Assembly: GCA_947586055.1 (NCBI GenBank) | Contig: CANPXL010000025.1 | Coordinates: 1 to 40,673, forward strand | Source of the DNA: an uncultured Acetatifactor sp. | Lineage (GTDB): Bacteria; Bacillota; Clostridia; Lachnospirales; Lachnospiraceae | Length of the DNA stretch: 40,673 nucleotides | Direction: 5' to 3' | Part shown: piece by piece, positions 9,384-17,518 of the stretch | Layout: every line of letters starts with the position of its first letter | How positions within the stretch are numbered: position 1 is the first letter of the stretch | Notes under the pieces: model-generated | The model's input: only the letters and a program-made list of their open reading frames with translations | What the model was told of the DNA's origin: nothing | Database searches by the model: none | Program-made: the position numbers and the translations under genes

Positions 9384-12300
9384 TCACCGGAAATAGGCCA
9401 CGCCGGATTCAAAAATCCTGATATCCTGTTCCCCGTAGATATTCTTCGCCACGCCCTCTCCCCTGCGCTCGGAATGGGCCATCTTCCCAAGGATCCTGCC
9501 GTCCGGCGAGGTGATCCCCTCTATCGCGCAGTAGGAACCGTTGATATTGTACTCCTCGTCCATGGAGACATTTCCGTCCGGATCCGCATACTGAGTCGCC
9601 ACCTGCCCGTTTTCAAACAGCCTGTCGATCCACTCCTTCGGCGCCACAAACCGTCCCTCGCCGTGGGAAGCGGGATTGCAGTAAGTCTCTCCCGGCACGG
9701 CGCCGGCCAGCCATGGCGACTTGTCGGAGACGACCTTTGTATACACCATTCTGGAAATGTGGCGGTTTATGGTATTGAACGTCAGGGTGGGCGAGTCCTC
9801 CTTCTGGCCCACAATCTCGCCGCAGGGAACCAGCCCCAGCTTGATCAGCGCCTGGAACCCGTTGCAGATTCCCAATATCAGGCCGTCCCGCTCGTTTAAC
9901 AGCTTTGTCACCGCTTCTTCCAGCCTGCCGTTGCGGAACGCCGTCGCAAAAAACTTTGCGCTGCCGTCAGGCTCGTCGCCCGCGGAAAATCCGCCGGGGA
10001 ACATGATAATCTGAGCCTGAGAGATGGCCTTTGCGTATTCGTCCACGGACTGTCTGATATCTCCGGCGCTTAAGTTCCGGAACACCTTTGTCACCACGTC
10101 CGCGCCGGCTCTCTCAAAAGCCCTCGCGCTGTCGTATTCACAGTTGGTGCCGGGAAACACGGGAATGAACACGGTGGGTCTCGCCACCTTATTTTTGCAG
10201 AGGTATACGCGGCCGGTTTTATAACGGCCCGATTCAAGCGGCGTCCTGTCCCGGGAAGCCTTCGTGGGAAATACCTTCTCCAGCCGGGACTCCCAGGCTT
10301 CCAGCGCTTCTTCCATGGGGATCCGCACTTCGCCGCAGGAAAACGCCGGATCCTCCGTTACCGTTCCCACCAGAGTGTAATCCGCTTCCCTCTCCGCCAG
10401 CAGGTGCATCTTTTCCGCCGGGATCTCCGCAAGGATATCGCCAAGGCCGTTGCCGAAGAGATCTTCCGCCGTCAGCCCGCTTTCCAGCGCCACGCCGAGG
10501 CCGTTGCCGAAGGCCATTTTGGAAACCGCGGCCGCCACGCCCTTTGCGTCCAGCGCATAGGCCGAAAGGATGGCGCCGTCCGCCGCCAGCTTATGAATGA
10601 CGCCGTAGAGAGCCGCCACGCTGTCGTACATCGGTATGTCAAATTCATCTTTTTCTATCCGGAAACGGACAAGCCTGCTGCCGGCCTTTTTCAGCTCCGG
10701 CGTCAGGATCTCATCCTGCTTCGCGATATCCACGGCAAAGGAGACCAGCGTCGGCGGGACGTCGATATCGTTGAACGTTCCGGACATGCTGTCCTTTCCG
10801 CCGATAGAGGGCAGCCCGAAGCCGATCTGGGCGTCGTACGCGCCCAGAAGCGCCGCGAAAGGCTGGCTCCAGCGCTCCGGATCCGACGTCATCCTGCGGA
10901 AATATTCCTGAAAGGTAAACCGGATCTTTCCTGCGTCGCCGCCGGCGGCCACAATCTTCGCCATGGATTCCACCACCGCATAGACCGCGCCGTGGTAGGG
11001 GCTCCAGGAGGACAGATAGGGATCGAATCCGTAGCTCATCATCGTAACCGTATCGGTCTTTCCGCGCAGCGTGGGAAGCTTTGCGACCATGGTCTGCGTC
11101 TCGGTCAGCTGGCGCTTTCCGCCGTAAGGCATCAGAACGCTTCCCGCGCCGATGGAGCTGTCGAACATTTCCACAAGCCCCTTCTGGGAGCAGACGTTCA
11201 GGTCGTTTAAGAGCGCAAGCCACGCCCCTTTGATATCGCCCTTTTCCAGCTTCTCTCCCACCGCGGGCACAGCCCATTTTTCAAAATAGTTTTCCTTCTC
11301 GTCCGGGATCTCCACCCTGACGGCGGCCTCCTGATGGGCGCCGTTGGTATCCAGAAAAGCCCTCTTTAAATTTACGATCTGCTTTCCGCGCCAGTTCAGG
11401 ATCAGTCTGGGTTCCTCCGTGACCACCGCCACGGGAACGGCTTCCAAATTTTCCTGCGCCGCGTACTGCAGAAACTCTTCCACCTTTTTCGGGTCCACAA
11501 CGACGGCCATCCGCTCCTGAGACTCGGAAATGGCAAGCTCCGTGCCGTCCAGCCCGGCGTATTTTTTCGGCACCCTGTCCAGATCCACGGTCAGGCCGTC
11601 CGCCAGCTCGCCGATGGCCACCGACACGCCGCCCGCGCCGAAATCGTTGCATTTCTTGATGATCCTGCTCACCTCGGGCCGCCGGAACAGTCTCTGGATC
11701 TTTCTCTCCGTGGGCGCGTTTCCCTTCTGCACTTCCGCGCCGCAGGTCTCAATGGACTGCTCCGTATGTACCTTGGAAGAGCCGGTAGCCCCGCCGCATC
11801 CGTCGCGCCCGGTGCGCCCGCCCAGCAGTATGATGATGTCCCCGGGATCCGATTTCTCCCGGATCACGTTCTTTCTGGGAGCCGCTCCCATGACGGCGCC
11901 GATCTCCATGCGCTTCGCCACATAACTGGGATGATAGATCTCCTTGACGAGACCGGTTGCAAGGCCGATCTGGTTGCCGTAGGACGAATAACCGTCCGCC
12001 GCGCCCTTCACCAGTTTTTTCTGAGAAAGCTTTCCCTTGAGCGTATCCGCAACGGGAACGGTGGGATCCGCCGCGCCCGTGACGCGCATCGCCTGATACA
12101 CATATCCTCTTCCGGAAAGCGGATCGCGGATCGCGCCGCCAAGGCAGGTAGCCGCGCCACCGAAGGGCTCAATCTCCGTAGGATGATTATGGGTCTCGTT
12201 TTTAAAGAACACAAGCCATTCCTCGGTCTCCCTGTGATCCCCGTAATCCATCTCCACAGGCACCACCACCGAACAGGCGTTGATCTCGTCGGATTCCTCC

Positions 12301-13181
12301 ATGTCCGAAAGCTTTCCGTCTTTCTTCAGCTTCCGCATTGCCATCAGGGCAAGATCCATCAGGCAGACAAATTTGTCCTTCCTGTCCCCGAAGATTTCTT
12401 CCCTTGTGTCCAGATAACTCTGATACGTCGTCTCCAAGGGCGAGCGATAGTATCCTTCGCCGAATTCCACCTTTTTAAGCTCCGTGGAAAATGTGGTATG
12501 ACGGCAGTGGTCGGACCAGTAGGTATCCAGAACGCGGATCTCCGTCATGGAAGGATCCCTCTTTTCCTCCTCCCGGAAATACTTCCGGATATGAAGAAAG
12601 TCCTGAAACGTCATGGCAAGAGAAAGGGAATCGTAGCGTTTCCGAAGTTCCTCTTCCTCCATTTCGATAAAACCTTCCAGCAAGGGAATATCCGCCGGTT
12701 CCTCATACGCCGCGATCAGCGTCTTCGGCTTCTCCATCCCCGTCTCTCTTGAATCTACGGGGTTGATGCAGTATGCCCGGATCCGGTCAAAATCCCCGTC
12801 CGATATCTCTCCCAGGATCATGTAGGTCACGGCCGTCCTGATAACGGGTTCCTCGTTCTCGTCCAGAAAGCGCACGCACTGCACGGCGGAATCCGCTCTC
12901 TGGTCAAACTGACCCGGCAGATACTCCACGGAAAACACCCTCGCGCCGGCGGGAACCTCGATGCTCTCCCGGTAAAGCTCATCCACCGGCGGCTCGGAAA
13001 ACACGCTCCTGCAGGCCTTCTCGAACACCGGATCGGAAATATTCTCCACATCATAGCGGATGAACACTCTCACATTCTCCACCTGTATGCCCAGATACCC
13101 TCTGAGTTCTTCCAGAAGCTCCTTCGCCTTCACCGCAAAGGGGGCCTTTTTTTCCACATAAATCCTTCTTACGTTTTCCAT
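9384..13181 (-). CDS. purL: Phosphoribosylformylglycinamidine synthase, single-chain
   Basis: Fourth step of purine synthesis: FGAR plus glutamine and ATP gives FGAM. The roughly 1265-residue protein is the long form joining the PurS-like N-terminal part, the two AIRS-like synthase repeats (SDHCRHTTF near residue 230; FKNETHNHPTEIEPFGGAAT; GGKDSMSGTF) and the C-terminal glutaminase domain with Cys in LILGICNGFQAL and a late HSERRGEG. I place the start at 13181 (MENVRRIY), with GGAG six bases upstream; ATG 13193 is the alternative. tetR ends 15 bases before 13181. It is grouped with the downstream EAL/HDOD, carA and carB genes, but away from the other pur genes at 24429-28013. Confidence 0.97.
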   Translation of the reverse strand: MENVRRIYVEKKAPFAVKAKELLEELRGYLGIQVENVRVFIRYDVENISDPVFEKACRSVFSEPPVDELYRESIEVPAGARVFSVEYLPGQFDQRADSAVQCVRFLDENEEPVIRTAVTYMILGEISDGDFDRIRAYCINPVDSRETGMEKPKTLIAAYEEPADIPLLEGFIEMEEEELRKRYDSLSLAMTFQDFLHIRKYFREEEKRDPSMTEIRVLDTYWSDHCRHTTFSTELKKVEFGEGYYRSPLETTYQSYLDTREEIFGDRKDKFVCLMDLALMAMRKLKKDGKLSDMEESDEINACSVVVPVEMDYGDHRETEEWLVFFKNETHNHPTEIEPFGGAATCLGGAIRDPLSGRGYVYQAMRVTGAADPTVPVADTLKGKLSQKKLVKGAADGYSSYGNQIGLATGLVKEIYHPSYVAKRMEIGAVMGAAPRKNVIREKSDPGDIIILLGGRTGRDGCGGATGSSKVHTEQSIETCGAEVQKGNAPTERKIQRLFRRPEVSRIIKKCNDFGAGGVSVAIGELADGLTVDLDRVPKKYAGLDGTELAISESQERMAVVVDPKKVEEFLQYAAQENLEAVPVAVVTEEPRLILNWRGKQIVNLKRAFLDTNGAHQEAAVRVEIPDEKENYFEKWAVPAVGEKLEKGDIKGAWLALLNDLNVCSQKGLVEMFDSSIGAGSVLMPYGGKRQLTETQTMVAKLPTLRGKTDTVTMMSYGFDPYLSSWSPYHGAVYAVVESMAKIVAAGGDAGKIRFTFQEYFRRMTSDPERWSQPFAALLGAYDAQIGFGLPSIGGKDSMSGTFNDIDVPPTLVSFAVDIAKQDEILTPELKKAGSRLVRFRIEKDEFDIPMYDSVAALYGVIHKLAADGAILSAYALDAKGVAAAVSKMAFGNGLGVALESGLTAEDLFGNGLGDILAEIPAEKMHLLAEREADYTLVGTVTEDPAFSCGEVRIPMEEALEAWESRLEKVFPTKASRDRTPLESGRYKTGRVYLCKNKVARPTVFIPVFPGTNCEYDSARAFERAGADVVTKVFRNLSAGDIRQSVDEYAKAISQAQIIMFPGGFSAGDEPDGSAKFFATAFRNGRLEEAVTKLLNERDGLILGICNGFQALIKLGLVPCGEIVGQKEDSPTLTFNTINRHISRMVYTKVVSDKSPWLAGAVPGETYCNPASHGEGRFVAPKEWIDRLFENGQVATQYADPDGNVSMDEEYNINGSYCAIEGITSPDGRILGKMAHSERRGEGVAKNIYGEQDIRIFESGVAYFR

Positions 13182-13196
13182 GCTGCTCTCCATTCC

Positions 13197-13781
13197 TTAT
13201 GTCTCCACGCCCAGCGACTTTAATATGTATACGATTTCCCGGTCCACCGTCTCGGGCGTGATCCTGATGGTCTGGGCGGAAATCTTCAGTCCCTCCAGCA
13301 CAAACATGATATTTCTCGCCGTGCCGGCGCAGTCCTCGCAGTAAAACTCCCCGTTGTCCACGCCGATCTCAATCAGTTTTTCAATGATCTTTACCGCGGA
13401 GTCAAACTGTTTTTTCAGAAAGTTATCCTTCTTCGGAGGCTGGTTCTCAAAATAAAACTCGTAAACCGCCTGCGTCAGCGTGTCCTTCTTCCTCAGCAGT
13501 TCCTTTTTCTGCTCCTGCAGGAAAAGGACAAGGATATCCGCCGCCGTGGCGTCTTCCGTTATGCTGTCGGAGAACACATCGTCCGCTTCCTCGCTTTCCA
13601 GCTTCATGACTTCCATGAAAATCTCGCTGGTATTGTCAAAATACAGGTAAAGTCCGCCCCTGCTGATCTGGCAGGCTTCCACAATGTCTTTCATGGTCAC
13701 TTTCTTAAAACCTTTTTCCATGAAGACCTTTCTTGCCGTCTCCAGTATGTACTTCCGCTTCTGCGCCGATTTCTCTCCCAT
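13197..13781 (-). CDS. TetR/AcrR family transcriptional regulator
   Basis: The N-terminal helix-turn-helix is typical: KYILETARKVFMEKGFKKVT followed by MKDIVEACQISRGGLYLYFDN (residues about 10-55). The remaining roughly 135 residues form an unassigned ligand-binding domain. The start at 13781 has GGGGA six bases upstream; ATG 13787 lies too close to that site. It sits 13 bases after the hypothetical gene at 13795-14262 and 15 bases before purL, so the three are probably co-transcribed and the regulator may control this operon. A short palindrome ACATATGT near 14302-14309 in the upstream region is a possible but weak site. Ligand unknown. Confidence 0.9.
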   Translation of the reverse strand: MGEKSAQKRKYILETARKVFMEKGFKKVTMKDIVEACQISRGGLYLYFDNTSEIFMEVMKLESEEADDVFSDSITEDATAADILVLFLQEQKKELLRKKDTLTQAVYEFYFENQPPKKDNFLKKQFDSAVKIIEKLIEIGVDNGEFYCEDCAGTARNIMFVLEGLKISAQTIRITPETVDREIVYILKSLGVET

Positions 13782-13794
13782 GTTCATTCCCCTT

Positions 13795-14262
13795 TTATCT
13801 GATATCCAAAGGCTTATCCCAGTATTCTATGATCTTCTGCATCCGTTCCAGGACCAGACAGAAGATGTTCTCCTTTACCGCCTCGCTCCAAAGGGCCGCC
13901 TTCGTCCTGCCCCCCAGCACATATCTGGAAAGAATCCCCCGGAGCAGATCCCAGTCCTTTAACTCCGCCCCTGCGATAACCTTTCGCTCGTCCTCGTGGG
14001 TCCTGATTCCGTTCCGTGTGTATACATAGCTGTAATTCCGGTACATCAGAGGCGACGCGGCCGCTTCCCTGACAAAACCCATCAACGTGGCGTCGTACAC
14101 CGGAAACCGAAGGGCGTTTTGGTTTTCCCCGTTCCCCTGATAGAGGGTGCTGCCCTGCTGTCCCGCATTCTTTTCCAGCCAGGGAAGATACTTCAGCAAA
14201 GGCACCGTCGTCCGCTTGTATTCCTCTATCAGCTTCTGCCGGTAATCCAAACTTTCATCCAT
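13795..14262 (-). CDS. Conserved hypothetical protein, DUF6508-like
   Basis: A cytoplasmic protein of about 155 residues without signal peptide or membrane segment. The pattern (YLPWLEKNAG, then RFPVYDATLMGFVREA, then LRGILSRYVLGGRTKAALW and a C-terminal helix ending EYWDKPL) reminds me of DUF6508-type proteins of Firmicutes, whose function is unknown; this is from memory and could be wrong. I place the start at 14262 (MDESLDYRQK), with GGGAG ten bases upstream; the frame opens at 14307, but that start has no binding site. It is the first gene of the run leading to tetR and purL, divergent from the gene at 14443. Confidence 0.7.
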   Translation of the reverse strand: MDESLDYRQKLIEEYKRTTVPLLKYLPWLEKNAGQQGSTLYQGNGENQNALRFPVYDATLMGFVREAAASPLMYRNYSYVYTRNGIRTHEDERKVIAGAELKDWDLLRGILSRYVLGGRTKAALWSEAVKENIFCLVLERMQKIIEYWDKPLDIR

Positions 14263-14401
14263 ACTGTCTGTGCTCCCTTTTTTCCACTGTTTCGTAAAAA
14301 CTGACACATATGTATTTTTATTTTATCACAAATTTAATAAAAGTACAGTAGAAAATTGAAGATAGTTTGTTGTATACTGTTGTAAGAGACGGCCAAAAAG
14401 A

Positions 14402-14417
14402 TCTGTCGTTCGACAGA
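14402..14417. promoter_or_regulatory. Short palindrome in divergent promoter region
   Basis: TCTGTCG-TT-CGACAGA is a perfect 7-bp inverted repeat with a 2-base centre, 25 bases before the start at 14443. It lies between the -10-like TATACT at 14373-14378 and the ribosome binding site GGAAGG at 14428, so it may be an operator or an mRNA hairpin. No convincing -35 was found for the plus-strand promoter. Confidence 0.4.
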
Positions 14418-14442
14418 CCGGCCGCGGGAAGGAAGAATAAAA

Positions 14443-16731
14443 ATGCCAGCAGCAGTCATAAACAACGGAAAAATCATTTATCAGAGCGGCCAGCCGATGA
14501 CCGCCCTCCACCTGATCACAAATGGATGCGTTCAGGCCACGTTCCCCGGCGGAACCTACCTTTTGAAAAAAGGAGATGTGATCGGCATCTGCGAAATCTG
14601 TTCGGAAGTTCATTTTCTGGGATACACGGCTACGGAGGAAACCTCCATATTGACCTATCCGATCAATAACATGGAATCTCTGGGCGACCTTCTGATCAAA
14701 CATCCCGATATTGCCAGAGTCTTTCTGCTTTCCCTGTTTCGGCAGATCAATACTCTTATGGGCCAGAGTTCCATCTCCGAAATGAACTGCGCCACGCTGC
14801 ACCAGAATCTGATGGCGGACTACGAAAAATACAACGCCCTCTGCTCCCGTTACCGCGTCACTCCGAAGGTGCTGGAAAAGGTACAGGATGTGGCGGCTTA
14901 TGTGGTGAGCGAGGATGCCGACATCTGGCTGAACAGCTATTACACGGGCCTTCAGAACATTTATTCCCGGGAAGCCTGCAAGGCCCTGGTTCTGGAACCG
15001 GGTCTCTCCCTGGGCATGCTGCGCAAGGGAAGTCTGGACTTCCGAAAGACTTATACCGTGCTGGAGGATCAGAACCAGTATATCTCCCAGATCCTTCAGC
15101 ACTACTTCAATGCTTCCGGAAACGATCTGTTCGATTTTTACACCTCTCTCTATTATAAGCTGGGCGCCAATTCCGAGGACGCCGCCTCTCTGGCGGAGGA
15201 TATCGAACGCATGATCCGGCATTTTGAGGGCAATCCCGGTCTGGACGCCGAGCAGGTTGCCCTGCGGGTAGACAGCTTCCGCAGCAAGCTCTCCCTTTTG
15301 AACACTGCGGGGGGCGCCGCGGAAAATCAGGAGGACGCCCTCAGCGCTTCCATTCTTGCCGAACTGTCGGGCAGCCTGAACACCATCCTCTCTTATGCGG
15401 GATCCGACTTTGAGGACGCGGAGTCCTTCCGACAGCATGTGAACGCGTACAAAAAACTGGACGACCGAAACGCGGCGGACGAGACGACCACGCGGCTGCG
15501 CAGACAGCTGACCACGGAATTCTACTCTCTCTACAGTGTGATCTTCGAGCGCTCCCTGGTCGATTCCTATCTTCCCACCGCCGTCAAAATGTTTTTATTC
15601 TTCGGCTACGTGGACGAGGAACTGGCCGGGTCCGCCAACAGCGTCGTCCTTTATAATCTCACGTTCGGCATGGAAGATCAGAGCCGGTTTGGCGTCTATA
15701 CCTTTTACCATTGGCTCACCGCCATCTACAACGGGGATAAAACCCCCAGCAGAAACGAGTTTGACGAGGATTATTCCGATTATATCCACAAACAGAAGGC
15801 CATGGGAAATTTCACCGCTGCTCAGGTAGCCGCCATGGAAAAGGATCCCATGAGCCGCGTCAATTACGAGCTGCACAATATGTTCCCCTCGGTGAACAAA
15901 GTCACATTCGGCCGGATCAGCACCTACTGTCCGCTCTTTAGCGCTGACAACGTGCTGAAGGATCTGAAGAGCTCCTTCGTCACCGTGGCAAAGATAAACA
16001 AGGCTCTGGAAAATATCAGAAAGATCGACTATTCCGCCTATTACCGGGAAAGTCTCGACTATGACAATATGGAAGTTATGGGAAAGGAAACCATCCATCT
16101 GGAATTTCTTCCCGACGTGATCCTCGCTCCCAACGTCGGCATCCGCGGCATCATGTGGCAGGAGATCGAGGGCAAAAAGCGCAACAGTCCCGGAAGAATG
16201 GCCTTCTCCATCTTCCATCTGGAGGACATCAACGCTTCCCTGGTCCGGCTCACGGGCGAATTCCGCTGGGAAATGTGCAAGAGGATCCAGGGAAGCCGCT
16301 GGAACGATGTGAGCGAACGGTCGCTGACCAGCGAATACTTCGACTATGTCCAGTTCTACCGCAAAAATCACGAGCTCAGCGCCGAGGCGAAAGAGCGCGT
16401 CCGCGTCAGCCTGCAGCGCGCAAAGAACAGCTTTAAGGAAATGTTTGTCAGGGACTATATGGTCTGGGTGTTGTTTGAGGGCAATAATTCCCCGAGACTG
16501 AACAAGGTGGCAAGAAAGATCCTGTTCACCTACTGTCCTTTCCCGGCCTCCCTGCAGGCGTCGCTCGCCCAGAATCCCCTTTACACGGAGCTTCTGGAAC
16601 GCGGCAAGGTCCTGACCGGCCAGCGGCTGCGCCATCTTGAAATCGTGGCCCAGAAGATCAAAAACTCAGGCGAACAGATTCCCGACACGCTGGAAAAAGA
16701 GAGGAATTTTGTAAGCGGTAAAATATCGTAA
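14443..16731 (+). CDS. Large protein with cyclic-nucleotide-binding-like N-terminal domain
   Basis: Encodes 762 residues; the only clear plus-strand gene in the window. Residues 1 to about 95 resemble a Crp/Fnr-type cyclic-nucleotide-binding beta-roll (INNGKIIYQSGQPMTALHLI, NGCVQATFPGGTYLLKKGDV, IGICEICSE). Unlike Crp, no DNA-binding helix-turn-helix follows. The remaining roughly 660 residues look mainly helical, soluble, and match nothing I recognise. The canonical phosphate-binding RxA motif is not evident, so the ligand is uncertain. The start at 14443 has GGAAGG about 9 bases upstream. It ends 41 bases before the convergent gene at 16773 without a strong terminator. It may be a sensor or scaffold protein; the function is unknown. 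Confidence 0.8.
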   Translation: MPAAVINNGKIIYQSGQPMTALHLITNGCVQATFPGGTYLLKKGDVIGICEICSEVHFLGYTATEETSILTYPINNMESLGDLLIKHPDIARVFLLSLFRQINTLMGQSSISEMNCATLHQNLMADYEKYNALCSRYRVTPKVLEKVQDVAAYVVSEDADIWLNSYYTGLQNIYSREACKALVLEPGLSLGMLRKGSLDFRKTYTVLEDQNQYISQILQHYFNASGNDLFDFYTSLYYKLGANSEDAASLAEDIERMIRHFEGNPGLDAEQVALRVDSFRSKLSLLNTAGGAAENQEDALSASILAELSGSLNTILSYAGSDFEDAESFRQHVNAYKKLDDRNAADETTTRLRRQLTTEFYSLYSVIFERSLVDSYLPTAVKMFLFFGYVDEELAGSANSVVLYNLTFGMEDQSRFGVYTFYHWLTAIYNGDKTPSRNEFDEDYSDYIHKQKAMGNFTAAQVAAMEKDPMSRVNYELHNMFPSVNKVTFGRISTYCPLFSADNVLKDLKSSFVTVAKINKALENIRKIDYSAYYRESLDYDNMEVMGKETIHLEFLPDVILAPNVGIRGIMWQEIEGKKRNSPGRMAFSIFHLEDINASLVRLTGEFRWEMCKRIQGSRWNDVSERSLTSEYFDYVQFYRKNHELSAEAKERVRVSLQRAKNSFKEMFVRDYMVWVLFEGNNSPRLNKVARKILFTYCPFPASLQASLAQNPLYTELLERGKVLTGQRLRHLEIVAQKIKNSGEQIPDTLEKERNFVSGKIS

Positions 16732-16772
16732 CGGAAAATGACGCGCCGGCAATCACCCGCGGGAAGGCGGCT

Positions 16773-17177
16773 CTACATGCCCGGCTGAATATCCTGACCG
16801 GTCTCGCCCTGCATTCTGGAGGCCTGACCGGCCGGATCCTTCTCCAGCCGCAGCATCGTCTCAAAAGCGGACAAAAGAAGCCGTTCCCTGCGGTACCGGT
16901 TCATGTCCCGGGGCCGGTCCATATACAGCTTAAAATGATCTACCTGCCATACCAGCGCATCCGCCAGCGTATATCCCCCAATCTGGTATCTGTTCCAGAA
17001 TTCTCCGTAGTCATGATAGTAGGCCAGTTCCTTCAAAAGTCCTTCTGAATCGCGGATTTCCCGCCAAAGACGCTCCCCGTATTCCCGGTCTTCCCCGGCA
17101 CGCTGCGCCAGTCCCAGCACAAAACCGTGCAGTTCTTCCAAAGCCGCTTCCAGTTCCTCCCGACTGTCCTTTTCCAT
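16773..17177 (-). CDS. Conserved hypothetical protein
   Basis: A cytoplasmic, charged, mostly helical protein of about 134 residues (EELEAALEELHGFVLGLAQR, then LAYYHDYGEFWNRYQIGGYT, then LVWQVDHFKLYMDRPRDMN). I do not recognise a named family, though the size and central YT-ADALVWQVD block look conserved rather than random. The start at 17177 is chosen because AAGGAGG lies 6-7 bases upstream. The frame stays open to 17351, but that extension would be built from the intergenic repeat array and the tRNA-Trp terminator, so it is not protein. Convergent with the gene at 14443. No separate promoter found. Confidence 0.7.
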   Translation of the reverse strand: MEKDSREELEAALEELHGFVLGLAQRAGEDREYGERLWREIRDSEGLLKELAYYHDYGEFWNRYQIGGYTLADALVWQVDHFKLYMDRPRDMNRYRRERLLLSAFETMLRLEKDPAGQASRMQGETGQDIQPGM

Positions 17178-17219
17178 CCGAATCCTCCTTCCGCCGGCGC
17201 CGCCGGCCAATCCTTCCTC

Positions 17220-17324
17220 TTCCGGGCCGGTCTTTGTTCCCGGTCCGCCTTTCGCTTCCGGTTCCATTTTTGATTCCGGTTCCATTTCCTTTTTCCGGCT
17301 CCATCTCCGTTTCCGGTCCTCCGG
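17220..17324. repeat. Degenerate 17-19 bp tandem repeat, six copies
   Basis: TTCCGG (or TTCCCGG) followed by a short C/T-rich tail recurs at 17220, 17237, 17256, 17274, 17293 and 17311. The best pair is TTCCGGTTCCATTTTTGA followed by TTCCGGTTCCATTTCCTTT. The array fills the leader between the tRNA-Trp terminator and the start of the gene at 16773-17177. Confidence 0.7.
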
Positions 17325-17329
17325 GAAAT

Positions 17330-17376
17330 AAAAAAGGATCTGATCCGCCATTTTACGGCTGTCTTCAGATCCTTTT
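17330..17376 (-). terminator. Intrinsic terminator of tRNA-Trp
   Basis: On the minus strand a 12-bp perfect stem (AAAAGGATCTGA at 17376-17365 pairing with TCAGATCCTTTT at 17343-17332) with a 21-base loop runs into TTTTTT at 17335-17330. It begins 4 bases after the tRNA end, so it ends the single-gene tRNA transcript. Confidence 0.9.
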
Positions 17377-17380
17377 CCAG

Positions 17381-17451
17381 CAGGGGAAGAGAGGCTCGAA
17401 CTCCCGTTTACGGTTTTGGAGACCGCCGCACTACCACTGTACTATTCCCCT
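17381..17451 (-). tRNA. trnW: tRNA-Trp (anticodon CCA)
   Basis: Folded by hand. The acceptor stem is AGGGGAA/TTCCCCT (7 bp). The D arm is GTAC-AGTGGTA-GTGC. The anticodon arm GCGGT-CTCCAAA-ACCGT places CCA in the loop. The T arm GGGAG-TTCGAGC-CTCTC has one G-U pair. The discriminator base is G, as expected for tryptophan. The 3' CCA is not encoded: CTGG follows the discriminator. The gene has its own promoter and terminator, and lies downstream of radA. Confidence 0.96.
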
Positions 17452-17481
17452 GTGTCTGCGTTTTTACCACCGACGAAAGCT

Positions 17482-17510
17482 ATTATAACACAGTTTGATA
17501 CGCTGTGCAA
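17482..17510 (-). promoter_or_regulatory. Promoter of tRNA-Trp
   Basis: TTGCAC (17510-17505), a 17-base spacer and TATAAT (17487-17482) on the minus strand, about 31 bases before the tRNA 5' end. It lies in the gap after the radA stop. Confidence 0.8.
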
Positions 17511-17518
17511 CAGATTTT

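Noticed and set aside
17178..17351. An N-terminal extension of the gene at 16773-17177
   Set aside because: It would be built from the 18-bp repeats and the tRNA-Trp terminator. AAGGAGG marks the start at 17177.
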